From contig JAMJFZ010001133.1 in assembly GCA_026225945.1 (NCBI GenBank), forward strand, positions 19,535,001-19,599,000: a DNA stretch of 64,000 nucleotides, given 5' to 3'. Positions 11,340-21,475 of this stretch are shown here, piece after piece. Made by a program: the position numbers and the translations under genes. A model generated the notes under the pieces. That model made no database searches. It worked only from the letters and a program-made list of their open reading frames with translations, and was not told where the DNA came from. Every line of letters starts with the position of its first letter. The first letter of the stretch is position 1. This DNA comes from Cricetomys ansorgei. Lineage: Eukaryota > Chordata > Mammalia > Rodentia > Nesomyidae.

Positions 11340-11505
11340 CTCTCTGTGTTGTGCTATGTGTGGCTCGGCACACATATGGGACTCAGAGCTCTGCTTGTGG
11401 CAGTCAGTTCAATTCGGGGGATTGAATTAAGTGAATGTAAGACTCACAGGCTTGGATTCATGTGCCTTTACCTTCTGAGTTCTCGTGAAACTCTGCCAGT
11501 GTAAA
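11340..11505 (-). mobile_element. B4-type SINE, diverged
   Basis: 'TATGTGTGGCTCGGCACACA', 'GTGGCAGTCAGTTCAATTCG' and 'GACTCACAGGCTTGG...GTGCCTTTACCTTCTGAG' follow the reversed B4 order. Confidence 0.5.
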
Positions 11506-11610
11506 CTTTGTATGCCACACCTCCATTGACAATTGCAGCCACGGTTATTTTTAACCAATTTTCCTTCTAAGTTTTATGCTAGAATTATAAGTGATTTAAA
11601 TAGTAACATT

Positions 11611-11740
11611 TGAGGCTGGGAAGACGGTCCAATGAGTAGCAGCACTTGCCCCTCACCCATGAGGAGCAGAGACTGGATTCCAGCTTCTGACTCAGGCATC
11701 CATCTCACAAATGTCTGTAACTCCTGCACCAATCTTTAAA
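11611..11740 (+). mobile_element. B3/B2-type SINE, diverged
   Basis: The head 'GAGGCTGGGAAGACGGTCCA' resembles GGCTGGAGAGATGGCTCA. It is followed by 'GCACTTGCCCCTCACCCATGA' and 'TGTCTGTAACTCCTGCACC'. No clear A-tail. Confidence 0.55.
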
Positions 11741-11789
11741 CTATGTCTTAGACTTTTGTTAAATTTCATGTGATCAGCTACACGATTGC

Positions 11790-12146
11790 CTATCTACAAT
11801 TTATCTTTCTTCTACATTTATAATTTCTATAGCAGGCTGAACATACAGTCTTAATTTTCCCATAGAATATACATTGTGAGTAATCTTTCACTGTAACAAA
11901 TCTTTTTATTAGTATAATATCAATATGTCCAATATTTATAGTGAAATATTTGAACTTGTTTTCATATATCTGTGCAGTAAAATGAACTTTAAAACATCTG
12001 GTATCTCTAGCAGCAGGAGCTACTGGAAGAAGGTCACCTTCCTTAGCTGTTGGAACCAGCTTTCTGGGTGTAGACAGACTGAAGAATTCTGGAATGCACA
12101 AAGAATGCTAGTTTGGGGAACCAGTAATTGTCTCTCAATACTCTGA
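11790..12146 (-). repeat. unnamed interspersed repeat X, copy 1 (longest)
   Basis: Found by self-comparison. Its left half is the reverse complement of 14744-14890, and its right half is the reverse complement of 53160-53400. Shared blocks include ATTGGACATATTGAT, TGTTCAGC, CACCCAGAAA and AGGTGACCTTCT. A 103-codon minus-strand frame (11790-12101) covers most of it but is not kept in the other copies. Class unknown. Confidence 0.75.
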
Positions 12147-12740
12147 GAAGAAGCAATTGATGTTCAAACTTACCTTGCCCTCTTCAATCTTAATGTTGAA
12201 GGCATTTGATTGTTTTAGTGTTGATGAAAGTGATTTCTGTGGTTCCACTCACAGTATCTAACAAGCAGATATTGGGACACCTATATCTCTTAGCCTTGAC
12301 CTTCCCCTAATGGCATCAAGGTTGGCTGGCTGGGTGTTGGGGGATTTAGACTACAGAGTTCTGTTCTTAATGATAATGGGGCCTTTGTATCTGTGAGCAG
12401 TGCCTTTCCTCAATAAAGAACCCAAAGACTTGAGGTTAGGGATCTGTCCATCAGAGACTGGACCTGTTGCCTAAGTCATTCAGGCTTGCATCTGGGAGAA
12501 TTGTCTTTTGTTCTTTCCTGGACCCAATTGAGACAGATTCCAATTATACAATATAATAATTATCATGAATAAAAGATACTGACAAAAAGATACTGAAATC
12601 ATTTAAAAGACAAATCAAAGTCTCTACTGCATTCAATGACACAAACACTGGAAATGCCCATAAATAACTATAGGCAGGTGTTTAAAATGAATTTAGTAGA
12701 TTCATGAGCTAAGAAAATTTAAGAGCGTGACATTCTGACA
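12147..12740. other. 0.6 kb unclassified
   Basis: No repeat or gene recognised. The segment 12480-12560 may belong with the following L1 3' UTR, but I cannot show it. Confidence 0.4.
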
Positions 12741-12744
12741 TTCA

Positions 12745-13137
12745 TAGTGTTGTCTACACATGGGCTGAACAAGGTTGACCCCAATAGACATGCTGATAAG
12801 ACAGGGAGAGGTCAGGATGCCTCAAATCTACACAAAGAACTCAGCAACTAAGGATTGCTGAGAGTGGGAGAAATGTTCTTCCCTAGTGAAGAACACACCA
12901 ATTTGTTATCCAATGCCAATGGTCAGCCCTGAAAACATATATGCAAGTAACATTATACAGACTGAACAGGTTGTATTTATTCATTTAGGAATGTTTATGT
13001 ATTAGGATTATATGCATGTAACAGCAATCAATAGAAAGGAGGCCATGAATTTGAAAGAGAACAGGCTTGGAGGAAAGAAAGGAAAGGGAAATGATCTAAT
13101 TATATTATAATCTCAAAAAATAATTAAAATAAAATAT
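12745..13137 (+). mobile_element. L1 3' UTR and tail
   Basis: Contains 'CATGGGCTGAACAAGGTTGA', 'GTTATCCAATGCCAATGGTC', 'GTAACATTATACAGACTGAA', and 'GAGGCCATGAATTTGAAAGA', and ends 'ATAATCTCAAAAAATAATTAAAATAAAA' (about 13109-13136). This is the order of a common rodent L1 3' UTR. It is 5'-truncated. A longer relative is at 37868-38870. Confidence 0.75.
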
Positions 13138-14654
13138 GGTCTTCAAGGAGGAAAATAGAGAAAGGACCACACCCAGAAGAAAATTGTTGGAAATACAAAG
13201 ATGGGAAGGAATGAGAACATGGAGTCCTGAAGGAAACAGAAGGGCAGTTGACCTAAGGCGCACAAAGAGATTTAGATCTCTCTTAAAGTAGCTGTGCTTC
13301 AACAAGAAGGAAAAATGAACTGGTTCATAACACTTATGTGAGCAGGCTTACTAAAAAGAGCCCAAGCAGTTTCTTAAATAAAATCTTCTTTCGTTTATTA
13401 AAATAAAGGGCAGATTGTGTTGGAACAACAGAAGGGAATAATTGCCATGTTTAGAAGAGTCCTGAAATTGCTTGTAACGGCTCCATAAAGCCTGGGCAAG
13501 AAGTGACTACAGAATATTGTGAATCCCCTGCCAAAAGCAAGAATCTGGATGAGATTATTGATAATAGTAGTGGTGACAGTATTCAAGGCTATATAAATTT
13601 CAACATCTTGGAATCATTACCTAGAGGTGGAGTCTTAGCAAGTAGAGAGGCAGATTCCACAGAATGTAGTCGGAGGAATGAATTCCAGTTCTAGTTTGGG
13701 TTAAAAAGAAGGTATGCAGAGGCTTGCTCAAGCTGATAAACTTAAGTTTTAGGGTACCAGTTTGGATGCCTTTGGTACTTTTCTCCAATGCACTTCAAGG
13801 AACAATGACAATGTTGTATAAGTGATTTATAATTTTTTACACTACTTTGTCCTTTAAAATATAGTGAAAATACTTTACAGGACACTGAACTTCCAAATTC
13901 TACATGCATCTTGGGAAGGTAGAAAACAGGAGGAGTGACATTAGATGGGACAAATTTTCAAAATCCATTAGCTGAATTTTTCTATAAGAATAAGATGGGC
14001 AACCTTGAGACAGGAAACAGAAAGAGTGGGAAGAACAAAATACTGTGGCTTGGAGAAGATGAATGAAACAGTAACTTCACGGTGCAACACTGAAGACAGC
14101 ATTTACATTTACACGCCACATTCCCTTTCTCTAATTTTTTATTGTATATGATGAATTGCATATTAAGAATGTCTATAACACATAATTTGAATCTGTTTTG
14201 TAATTTCTCACTAGAAACAAAAAATCCTTTGTGAAAAGTATTTGCCAACTTCCATATGAAAACCTACTTAAGAAATTCCTCCCTGTGTTTCCTCACAGCA
14301 AGTTATCAATACTCACTGAGAAGCTAGGACACTCCCTCCGTTGCATCACTACAAATAACAGATCCTTTGCATTTCTCTTCTCTGACTTGAAATACAAACC
14401 TAAGCATAATGCCCAAGAGACACAATAACTCTGAGACACAAACCTCCATTCTTCAGTTCCCGACTCCTTACTTTCCAGTATGTATAATTACTTTGCAAGA
14501 GGTTTTATATCACTATTAGAAAAAAAGAAAAGATTAAGCTGTAAAGGAACATGGTTTATTGTCAAGCAACTGTTACAGTCTTGCCATTCATTTAAGATGA
14601 GTCAGAGACCTAGTCATTCACACAGTCAGGAATCCCATGAAAAATACTAAACTA
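13138..14654. other. 1.5 kb without recognised features
   Basis: AT-rich, with several 60-90 codon frames (for example 13503-13694 + and 13982-14248 -). None has a recognisable domain, and no repeat was identified. Confidence 0.5.
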
Positions 14655-14722
14655 GTAGAGGACCTGGTGCAGACCCATGTAGGCCTTGTGCTCGCTGCTT
14701 CCGTCTCTGTGAGTTCACTTAC
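14655..14722 (-). mobile_element. L1 3' UTR fragment
   Basis: 'GACCTGGTGCAGACCCATGT' and 'GTCTCTGTGAGTTCAC' are the reverse complement of the block found in the plus-strand L1 3' UTRs at about 39500-39575 and 47878-47945. Confidence 0.6.
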
Positions 14723-14743
14723 TTATATTTTATTCATGATAAT

Positions 14744-14890
14744 TATTATATTGGACATATTGATGTTATGCTAATAAAAAGTTTTCTTACCCTGAAAGAT
14801 TACTCATAATATGCATTCTTATAAGAAAACTAAAACTGTGTGTTCAGCTTGCTATGAAAAGTACAAAGGTAAAAGAAAGATAAACTATGC
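14744..14890 (+). repeat. unnamed interspersed repeat X, copy 2
   Basis: Matches the reverse complement of 11800-11945: 'ATTGGACATATTGATGTTAT', 'CTAATAAAAAG', 'GAAAGATTACTCATAAT', 'TGTGTTCAGCTTGCTATGAA' and 'AAGAAAGATAAAC'. Only the distal part of the repeat is present. Confidence 0.75.
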
Positions 14891-14989
14891 ATACTGAGAT
14901 AAGCAATCATGTAGTTGTTCATATCAAATTTAACAAAAGTCTAAGACGTAGTTTAAAGGTTGGTGTAGGAGAGCATAGCATTCATCAGC

Positions 14990-15370
14990 ACACCAACACA
15001 CACACACACAGACACACACACACACACATACACACACGCACACACACACACAGACACACACACACACATACACACACGCACACACACACACACACACACA
15101 GACACACACACACACACATACACACATGCACACACACACACAGACACACACACGCACACACACACACACACACACACAGACACACACACACACATACACA
15201 CACGCACACACAGACACACACAGACACACACACACACAGACACAGACACACAGACACACACACACACACATACACACACGCACACACAGACACACACAGA
15301 CACACACACACACAGACACAGACACACAGACACACACACACACACACATACACACACGCACACACACACA

Positions 15371-15410
<40 letters not shown>
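14990..15410. repeat. (CA)n array with CAGA, CATA and CGCA interruptions
   Basis: About 420 bp of almost pure alternating CA/TG. Interruptions recur in order and show longer periods: 15203-15278 (76 bp) and 15279-15356 (78 bp) are nearly identical tandem units differing by one CA. Shorter units of about 40 bp start at 15037 and 15077. Long His/Thr or Cys/Val frames here are microsatellite translations, not proteins. Confidence 0.95.
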
Positions 15411-15412
<2 letters not shown>

Positions 15413-16099
15413 TTATCAGCATTCGCATTCTGGTTTCATTTCTTCTGGGACAGATATTCTCACTTTAGTAGAATTTGTTCCTCAGTCCCTGCCCCTCCTG
15501 AAGCTTCTTGATGTTTGTTGCTTTATGTCTGCCCTTGTTGCTTTTGATAACTGCTTTGTTACAATGGAATCCTGGGTCAGATATGTGTAATTTTAGCTCA
15601 TGTATTTAGAACACAAGCCTAAGTGTGACATCCAATACATTCTTAAATTTTATCCTAATAAAATAATAAGGAGAAAATGTGTTTGTGCCAAGATTACATT
15701 CTTTTAACATTTAACATAATAACTAACCCCTTCTGGGAATATCAGAGCGTTGATGGCCACTCAGCATGTGACTCCTTTATAAGACCTGTGCGGTGCTTTC
15801 CTTTGTAAGAAATTGTTCTATCACTGTGTGTCAGACCTGGAGGTGGGGCATGACCACCTCACCCTTGTTACCACAGGCACTAAATAGAAATTAAATTTAG
15901 AATTAATCTCACGAAGCAATCACAGAACCAGCAGTGTCCGTGTTGAGATAATATTCGAAATAGCAGCACACAGCCTCTGTTGACTTTGCTAGTGGTTTAA
16001 TGAAAACTTTAGGCTCAGATGGTCAGAGTCAACTCCACATGGTTTGACATGCGTCTGAAATGATCACTGAGAAATTGCTGCCTAGGAAGTGACAATATC
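15411..16099. other. 0.7 kb unclassified
   Basis: No gene or repeat recognised. Confidence 0.45.
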
Positions 16100-16300
16100 C
16101 ACAAATGTAGTTTGGCAATGAAAGATTTTTGGCAGTTGATACCTGCTGAGGGAGGGAGAATCATTCTTCCTGGAGGATGTGGGCACCGACAGCTCCCACA
16201 CTCCAGTGAAAGGCCCCATACTCAAGTACATACTGGGGTCTAGCCCCAGAAGATCTGGGCTTTGAGGAGGTAGGTGTGGAGTCAGCAAAAAATCAGTCAC
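16100..16300 (+). mobile_element. probable L1 3' UTR fragment
   Basis: 'GGCAGTTGATACCTGCTGAG', 'GGGAGGGAGAATCATTCTTCC' region, 'CACACTCCAGTGAAAGGCCC' and 'CATACTCAAGTACATACTGG' resemble a rodent L1 3' UTR module built on 'CCAGTGGATGGCCCCACACCCATG'. A related piece appears at 17700-18010. Confidence 0.45.
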
Positions 16301-17230
16301 ACACAGGTTTTCTTGAATGAAGATCTCAGCTATCTTTATTCATACTTCTTATAGATGACACCAGACTTTCCTCTTTATTTAGGCTCTTCCCTTCTCCTTT
16401 TTCTCTATATATAATTCAAGCCTTTTCCTCTCTATAGAATTTAATTTTATCTCTTATTTAAACTTATTCTCTATTGTACTTTTACTGTAAGGTCACACAC
16501 ACCTCTTATGCGCATACATACACCTCTTGTGGGAGAAGGCAAGCTTCAACAACCTTATTCTTTTCATTTCCCATAATCACACACTCATTCACACATTCCT
16601 ACCTTTTTATGGATGAAGCAAAGCTTCAGCACACACACTCCTCATACACACCTACATCTTGTAAACTTTAACATACATACAGCTTACCTATACATCTTGC
16701 AAACAATCCTGTAGATGATGCCTTGTGGATTCATGGATTCAACCTTGTGGATTCTGTCTTGTGGATTCCATAAAGCTTCAACACATATATGTCTTTATCT
16801 TTTGTTTGTTTGTTTGTTTTGTTTTTTGTTTTTCTACACAAGGTTTCTCTGTTGTAACTCTGGTTGTCCTGGAACTCACTTTGTAGGCCAGGCTGACCTC
16901 GAATTTGCTAAGATCCTCCTGCCTCTGCCTCCCAAGTGCTGGTATTAAAGGTGTGCACCACCACCACCCAACCCACAACATACATCTTATACACTCTTTG
17001 AACAAAGCCCTTAAGCAGGTTACCAAGAAAATACTCACATACAGAAAAACATCTTTCACATCTCTTGCATGTTCTGTTCCCATAGTTATACTGTATAACA
17101 AAGCAATGAATTTTCTATTATAGATCAACAGATTGGTTTTATGGAAACCAATATTTTCTCTTAGCCAAGCTCCTTGTTCGGATGTAGTTCATGGTAACCA
17201 AACAATAATCCATCATTCTATTATTTTTCT
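16301..17230 (-). mobile_element. unclassified LTR/ERV-like block (interrupted by B1)
   Basis: Sequence unlike its surroundings, with an inverted AATAAA near 16340 (reads CTTTATTCAT on +) and repeated short motifs: CTTGTGGATTC three times (16722-16732, 16744-16754, 16758-16768), AAGCTTCA three times and ACATCTTG-type motifs. It lies between two L1 3' UTR-like pieces and carries a B1. An LTR with a repeated U3-like region is possible, but no coding sequence supports it. Confidence 0.3.
16800..16973 (-). mobile_element. B1 SINE with (TTTG)n tail
   Basis: The reversed tail is (TTTG)4-5 with T-rich sequence at 16800-16830. It is followed by 'AAGGTTTCTCTGTTGTAACTC', 'TGTCCTGGAACTCACTTTGT', 'AGGCCAGGCTGACCTCGAAT' and 'CCAAGTGCTGGTATTAAAGG'. 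Full-length B1 in minus orientation, moderately diverged. Confidence 0.9.
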
Positions 17231-17699
17231 ACTAAAGGTAATCAAAGAATCACAAGCAAGATAATTTTTACTTTTTCTTTATCATATAGAGAAGAAAATA
17301 TATCTGTTCCACTGTCTTTATGTTCTCAAGGTGTATAGGCAGAGTCCAATAGTAATTGTAAAAAAAGGAAAATCAAATTAATTTGATCAAACTTAACAGT
17401 GGGCACTGAAACTCACCTGTCATCTATTAATCATTGACCTGTCTTCTGATGACTACAGTTTCTTTGTATTTGCTTTCTGATCTAGCAAATCTTCAGCAAC
17501 CACGAATATGTTTTGCTTTCCCGAGGTAACTTTATCCGTAGCAGCTGGCAAAACATACTGATAGTCTTTTTAACAGTACATGTTACTTAATTATTCTTTT
17601 TGGAGTTTCAATTGAACCAATTTTAACTGAGTAGCATTGACTTTTAGAAAACCACCACTGTTGTTCAGCAGAAGGGGTTATTCAGGAGACACCTCCCCA

Positions 17700-18010
17700 G
17701 AGGCAAACGGTGGGCTATACTCCTCAAGCCTCAACACTGGCTGCCATTCCTCTGACATGACTCCCAACATGTACATATGGTAATCACATGCTCCAGTGAG
17801 GGTCCACACCTGTGCACATATGAAGATCCCATGTTCCAGTGGAAGACTTCACATCAAACCACATGTATGTAGCACTAACTATACATGGAGTTTTGATGCA
17901 GACTTGTGTGTGACATTGGGGAACTGGAAGGGGGAAAGAGAAGTAGTAAATATGAATAAAGTTCATGTGTACATATATTAAATTATGAAACATGAAGGAG
18001 AAATTCAAAA
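17700..18010 (+). mobile_element. probable L1 3' UTR fragment
   Basis: Contains repeated 'CCAGTGAGGGTCCACACCTG' and 'CCAGTGGAAGACTTCACATC' modules followed by 'GTAGCACTAACTATACATGG', similar in order to the 16100-16300 piece. Confidence 0.4.
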
Positions 18011-19026
18011 GCCTCTTGCAAAATATATAATCAAAATAAATAACAGAAGCTAAGTATCATTTTAAAAAGCTACGAATGGTGGCAGATATATCATTCAATT
18101 CATTGTTTTAAAATCCAGGGATCTGAATTCTAGGAAATTAATACAATTTGCCCTCAGATAAATGATCACTGAAAATACTAGGCTGGAAGCCAGACATCTG
18201 AGGCTTCATTTGTTCCCTTCATTATACTTTGTGATACCGGGATACTTTCCAAGTAACTTTTAATCCGGTTTTATTTCTGCATGACCCCAGTCTTTATCAC
18301 TTTTATGTCCCCAGCATGTGTCAACACCATTTGGAATAAAAGAGATTCTGAGAGTTCTGTTGACATCATATATGAAAATTACCTTTGAAGATAACTGAAT
18401 TCTAGGCTGAGGGTTTGGTGAGGTGAACAGAACGAATAGCAAATGTAGGGCCATGTTGAAATTGGACCTCATTTGAACTGTTCTTTCAAAACTTAGATGA
18501 TATATTGCTTTACATATTGTTTTATATAAAACTCACTCCCAGGATTCATTTTTTCACATCTTTATTAATTTTATGTGCTTGTAGTCTCTCTAAATGCAAC
18601 ATTCATCATTTTATAAAAACATATGACTAACTAGGTAGCCAACAGTTTCTGAAATTGAATTGATAACACTGATTTCGGAGCCAAAATCATCAAACGAACT
18701 ATGGGAGCTCAACATTGATGAGAGGTGAAATCTACAGCTTCTGCTGTTTGAATCCAGTCAGGATCAAGTGACAGTTTTTTTCTCTTTTCAATATTTAATT
18801 TGATATTCTTCATTTAGTAAGAGGGTTTTGGCAGAGTTCACATTTCTTGCCAATGTGACCACCATAAAGAGAAATTAAATTTCTCAGGCAGAAATATCAT
18901 AAAGAGCTTCTGCTTTAGAGTGTACATAGGTCCCATCCACCAGTAATGCAGTGCTCAAAGGCAGCTAGTGTCAAAGCATATTTCTGTATAATATGTGCTT
19001 CTGAAGCTTCATTATGTGGCTGGCTT
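18011..19026. other. 1 kb mostly unclassified
   Basis: No gene recognised. 18185-18290 is faintly MIR-like (GGAAGCCAGACATCTGAGG... AAGTAACTTTTAATC), too weak to call. Confidence 0.4.
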
Positions 19027-19201
19027 GCCTACCTTCCTCTCTCTCTCTCTCCCTCCCTCTCTCTCTCTCTCAATTGCTTAATTCATTTCTCCCTCCCTCC
19101 CTCCCTCCCTTCCTCCCTTCTTTTCTTCCTTCCTTCCTTCCTTTCTTCCTTCCTTCCTTCCTTCCTTCCTTTCTTTCTTTCTTTCTTTCTTTTTCTTTTT
19201 T
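19027..19201. repeat. polypyrimidine tract: (CT)n, (CCCT)n, (CTTC)n, (TTTC)n
   Basis: About 175 bp, almost wholly C and T on the plus strand apart from a gap around 19071-19085. The composition grades from CT through CCCT and CTTC to TTTC. Frames here encode Ser/Leu/Phe runs and are not genes. Confidence 0.95.
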
Positions 19202-19960
19202 CAGTGTGATCATTTATTTGTTATTCTTAAAGAGTTATTTTAACTGGACTCATAAGTACGCACTTTCGACGAGGACAGCCTGTGTTTTGGCAGCGGTTCT
19301 TAGCTTTTTACTTTGGCTTCCTTCATTCTCTTTAGCATCTTCTGCAACTTCCTTCTCGTTTTGCTTAGTGTGTTATTTCTTTAGACCGATACATCCTTGT
19401 TCATGTCCTGGGCTTCTTACCTTCTTTATTTACTGTCTTTCTAACAACAGATGGATGAACACCATCTACTTTAGAGAGACTGAAAATATTTCAGATTCTT
19501 CTAGATCTTTTGTGCCCCAATCACCAATTCCTGTCAATTCAGGAATATCATTCTCTAATTTTTGTAATCAATAACCAAGCTAAGAACATTTAAATTGGCT
19601 TTCAAAATGCATCTGTGAACAGACTTATGTCTCCTCTCTCCAGATCTCCTTGGTCTATACAAGAATGTCCCTTATTCAACAGAAGGCACACTTTGCCGTG
19701 GGTTAAGATACCTTGCTTCATGAAAAAACCTTGTTTTGGTTCCACATAATCTTTCCACTCCACTCAGAATACCAGCAGCTATTTCTATCCATATGCTTCT
19801 CACAGAAAGTACTAAGTTTGTGTGCATCAATGGGATTCTTACAGCTGGTGGCCGGGAAAGAGATACTCAGCTTAACCTTGACACAGCCAACTGCCTAGGA
19901 AGCACCAAGAAAAAAAGTATCTTTCTCTTTAAATCACTTGTTTTACATTTATATCATTGC
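19202..19960. other. 0.75 kb unclassified
   Basis: No repeat or gene recognised. The long frame at 19014-19574 + begins in the microsatellite and continues only by chance. Confidence 0.45.
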
Positions 19961-19964
19961 ATCT

Positions 19965-20140
19965 GTGTGTTTCTATGTGTGTGGCAAGGGTGTACGTGTG
20001 CCATGGCACATGTGCGAAGGACAGAACTTCCAGGATTCAGTTCCCACTTTCTACCGTGTGGTACCAGGGATAGCACTCAGGTTAGCAAAAGAGTAACAAA
20101 CACTTTCACACGGTGATCTACTTAACTGACTGAGGAGGTT
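19965..20140 (-). mobile_element. B4-type SINE
   Basis: 'GTGTGCCATGGCACATGTGC', 'GGATTCAGTTCCCACTTTCT' and 'GGGATAGCACTCAGGTTAGC' are reversed B4 landmarks; the head is degraded at the right. Confidence 0.6.
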
Positions 20141-21397
20141 TTATTTCTAAAACTTGTTCTTGTTTATAATGAAACTTGAAATATGCTACATTAGACATCG
20201 TAAAAAATAAAAAACTCAGTCACAGCAAAATGGGTTTTAAAAAAAGACATGTCTTGTTGTCTGAAGATTAAACTAAGAATAGTGTGAATTCATCAGAAGG
20301 AATAGTATATGAATATTTAGGTTTTTAACCAAATTTCTACTTAGAAGTGCTGACAATAGTGCCCCCAATCTCTGTTGAATATAAAGAATTGTGTAAGCCA
20401 TTCTTCAATAATTAGTTCCAAGTAAAGATATGTCTGATTAGCAAATCATGGAAAGCTAAATGCCATGGACTATAAGGCAAACAGAAGTAAGAGAAAAGGA
20501 AATAGGTACAGATAAAATATTTTTGATCGCTAGAGTTACATTCAGGAATATTCTCCTACGGATCCTAATCAGAGTAAGCAATGAAAACATGTGACTAAAT
20601 CACCAAATGTGTACAACACTACACATTTAAGTGGTGTTGGTTTGGAAGCACACAAATAGCTGTTCTTCTTGATAAAAAGAATACCCAAGAATAGAAAAAC
20701 ACTAAAGTAAATCTGTGAGCTTAGTTGCTTCAATGCTTTCGGTGGCATATCCCTTGTCTTGGTGAGTACTTTGCCACATTTTCCCATCTCCCCACTGAGT
20801 AGCTGAGTGTGGGGATGTTTCCCTTTATATGACTGAGGATGCTTTCAGCTACAGAAATATAAACTCTATGGCAAAGAGACCTGTTACTGCTTTTAACAAG
20901 AAAACAGAAAAATAAGTTGTTCCAGAAATGCTTGGTTAGAATGCTAGTGATCAAATAAAAGACTCAGATGTCTGTTTCTTTTTCTAGGGTCAGTGTGACA
21001 TGCCAGGAAGCCTAGAATCGTATTTTACTGAACAAATATTTCACAGCGCTGAACTCTGATCCATTGGTAGGGCACAATGATGAACAATTTAGCACGTTTC
21101 CAAGTCTGAAGACCTCTAGGTGGTATGTATAATATTGTTCACACTGTTGATACCAATAACACTGATGGTATACTCCGGCTTTTGAGACCTTGATGTACCC
21201 AGGAAAGCTCTAGGAAGACTTTCTGACTGGTCTAGTGGTATAGCAAAGACATGCTTAGGTAACCATCAGAACCTGAGTGATGCTCTATTTGGGATGCAAT
21301 GGCTCTGAAAGATTTCATGCACATATAGGTAATTCCTGCTTCTATATTCAAAGTACATGTGTAATGTCTTTGAAAAGGGAAAATTGGAGTGTTAAAA
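20141..21397. other. 1.25 kb without recognised features
   Basis: No repeat or gene identified; short chance ORFs only. Confidence 0.45.
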
Positions 21398-21475
21398 GCA
21401 TAGTTAATGTCGGGTACTTGTCTGCATGCTCAGGGCCTGGATTCAATTCCCAGCTCTGAAAAAAAAGAAGAAAAG
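21398..21475 (+). mobile_element. ID SINE, diverged
   Basis: 'ACTTGTCTGCATGCTCAGGG' and 'CCTGGATTCAATTCCCAGCT' followed by an A-rich tail with GAAG spacing match the tRNA-Ala-derived ID element (CTTGCCTAGCAAGCG..CCTGGGTTCGGTCCCCAGCT). Its first 15-20 bases are degraded. Confidence 0.7.

Noticed and set aside
11790..12101. 103-codon minus-strand frame as a gene
   Set aside because: It lies within interspersed repeat X and is not open in the other copies.
14990..15410. CRISPR-like regular repeat array
   Set aside because: The units are CA microsatellite with no unique spacers, and the host is a rodent.
14887..15590. Long frames of His/Thr (plus) and Cys/Val (minus), up to 193 codons
   Set aside because: They are translations of a CA/TG microsatellite, open in several frames at once.
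18185..18290. Additional MIR
   Set aside because: Similarity is too weak by eye to list as a feature.
19014..19574. 186-codon plus-strand frame with Ser/Leu/Phe-rich start
   Set aside because: It begins in the CT/CTTC tract. The part beyond has no recognisable domain.
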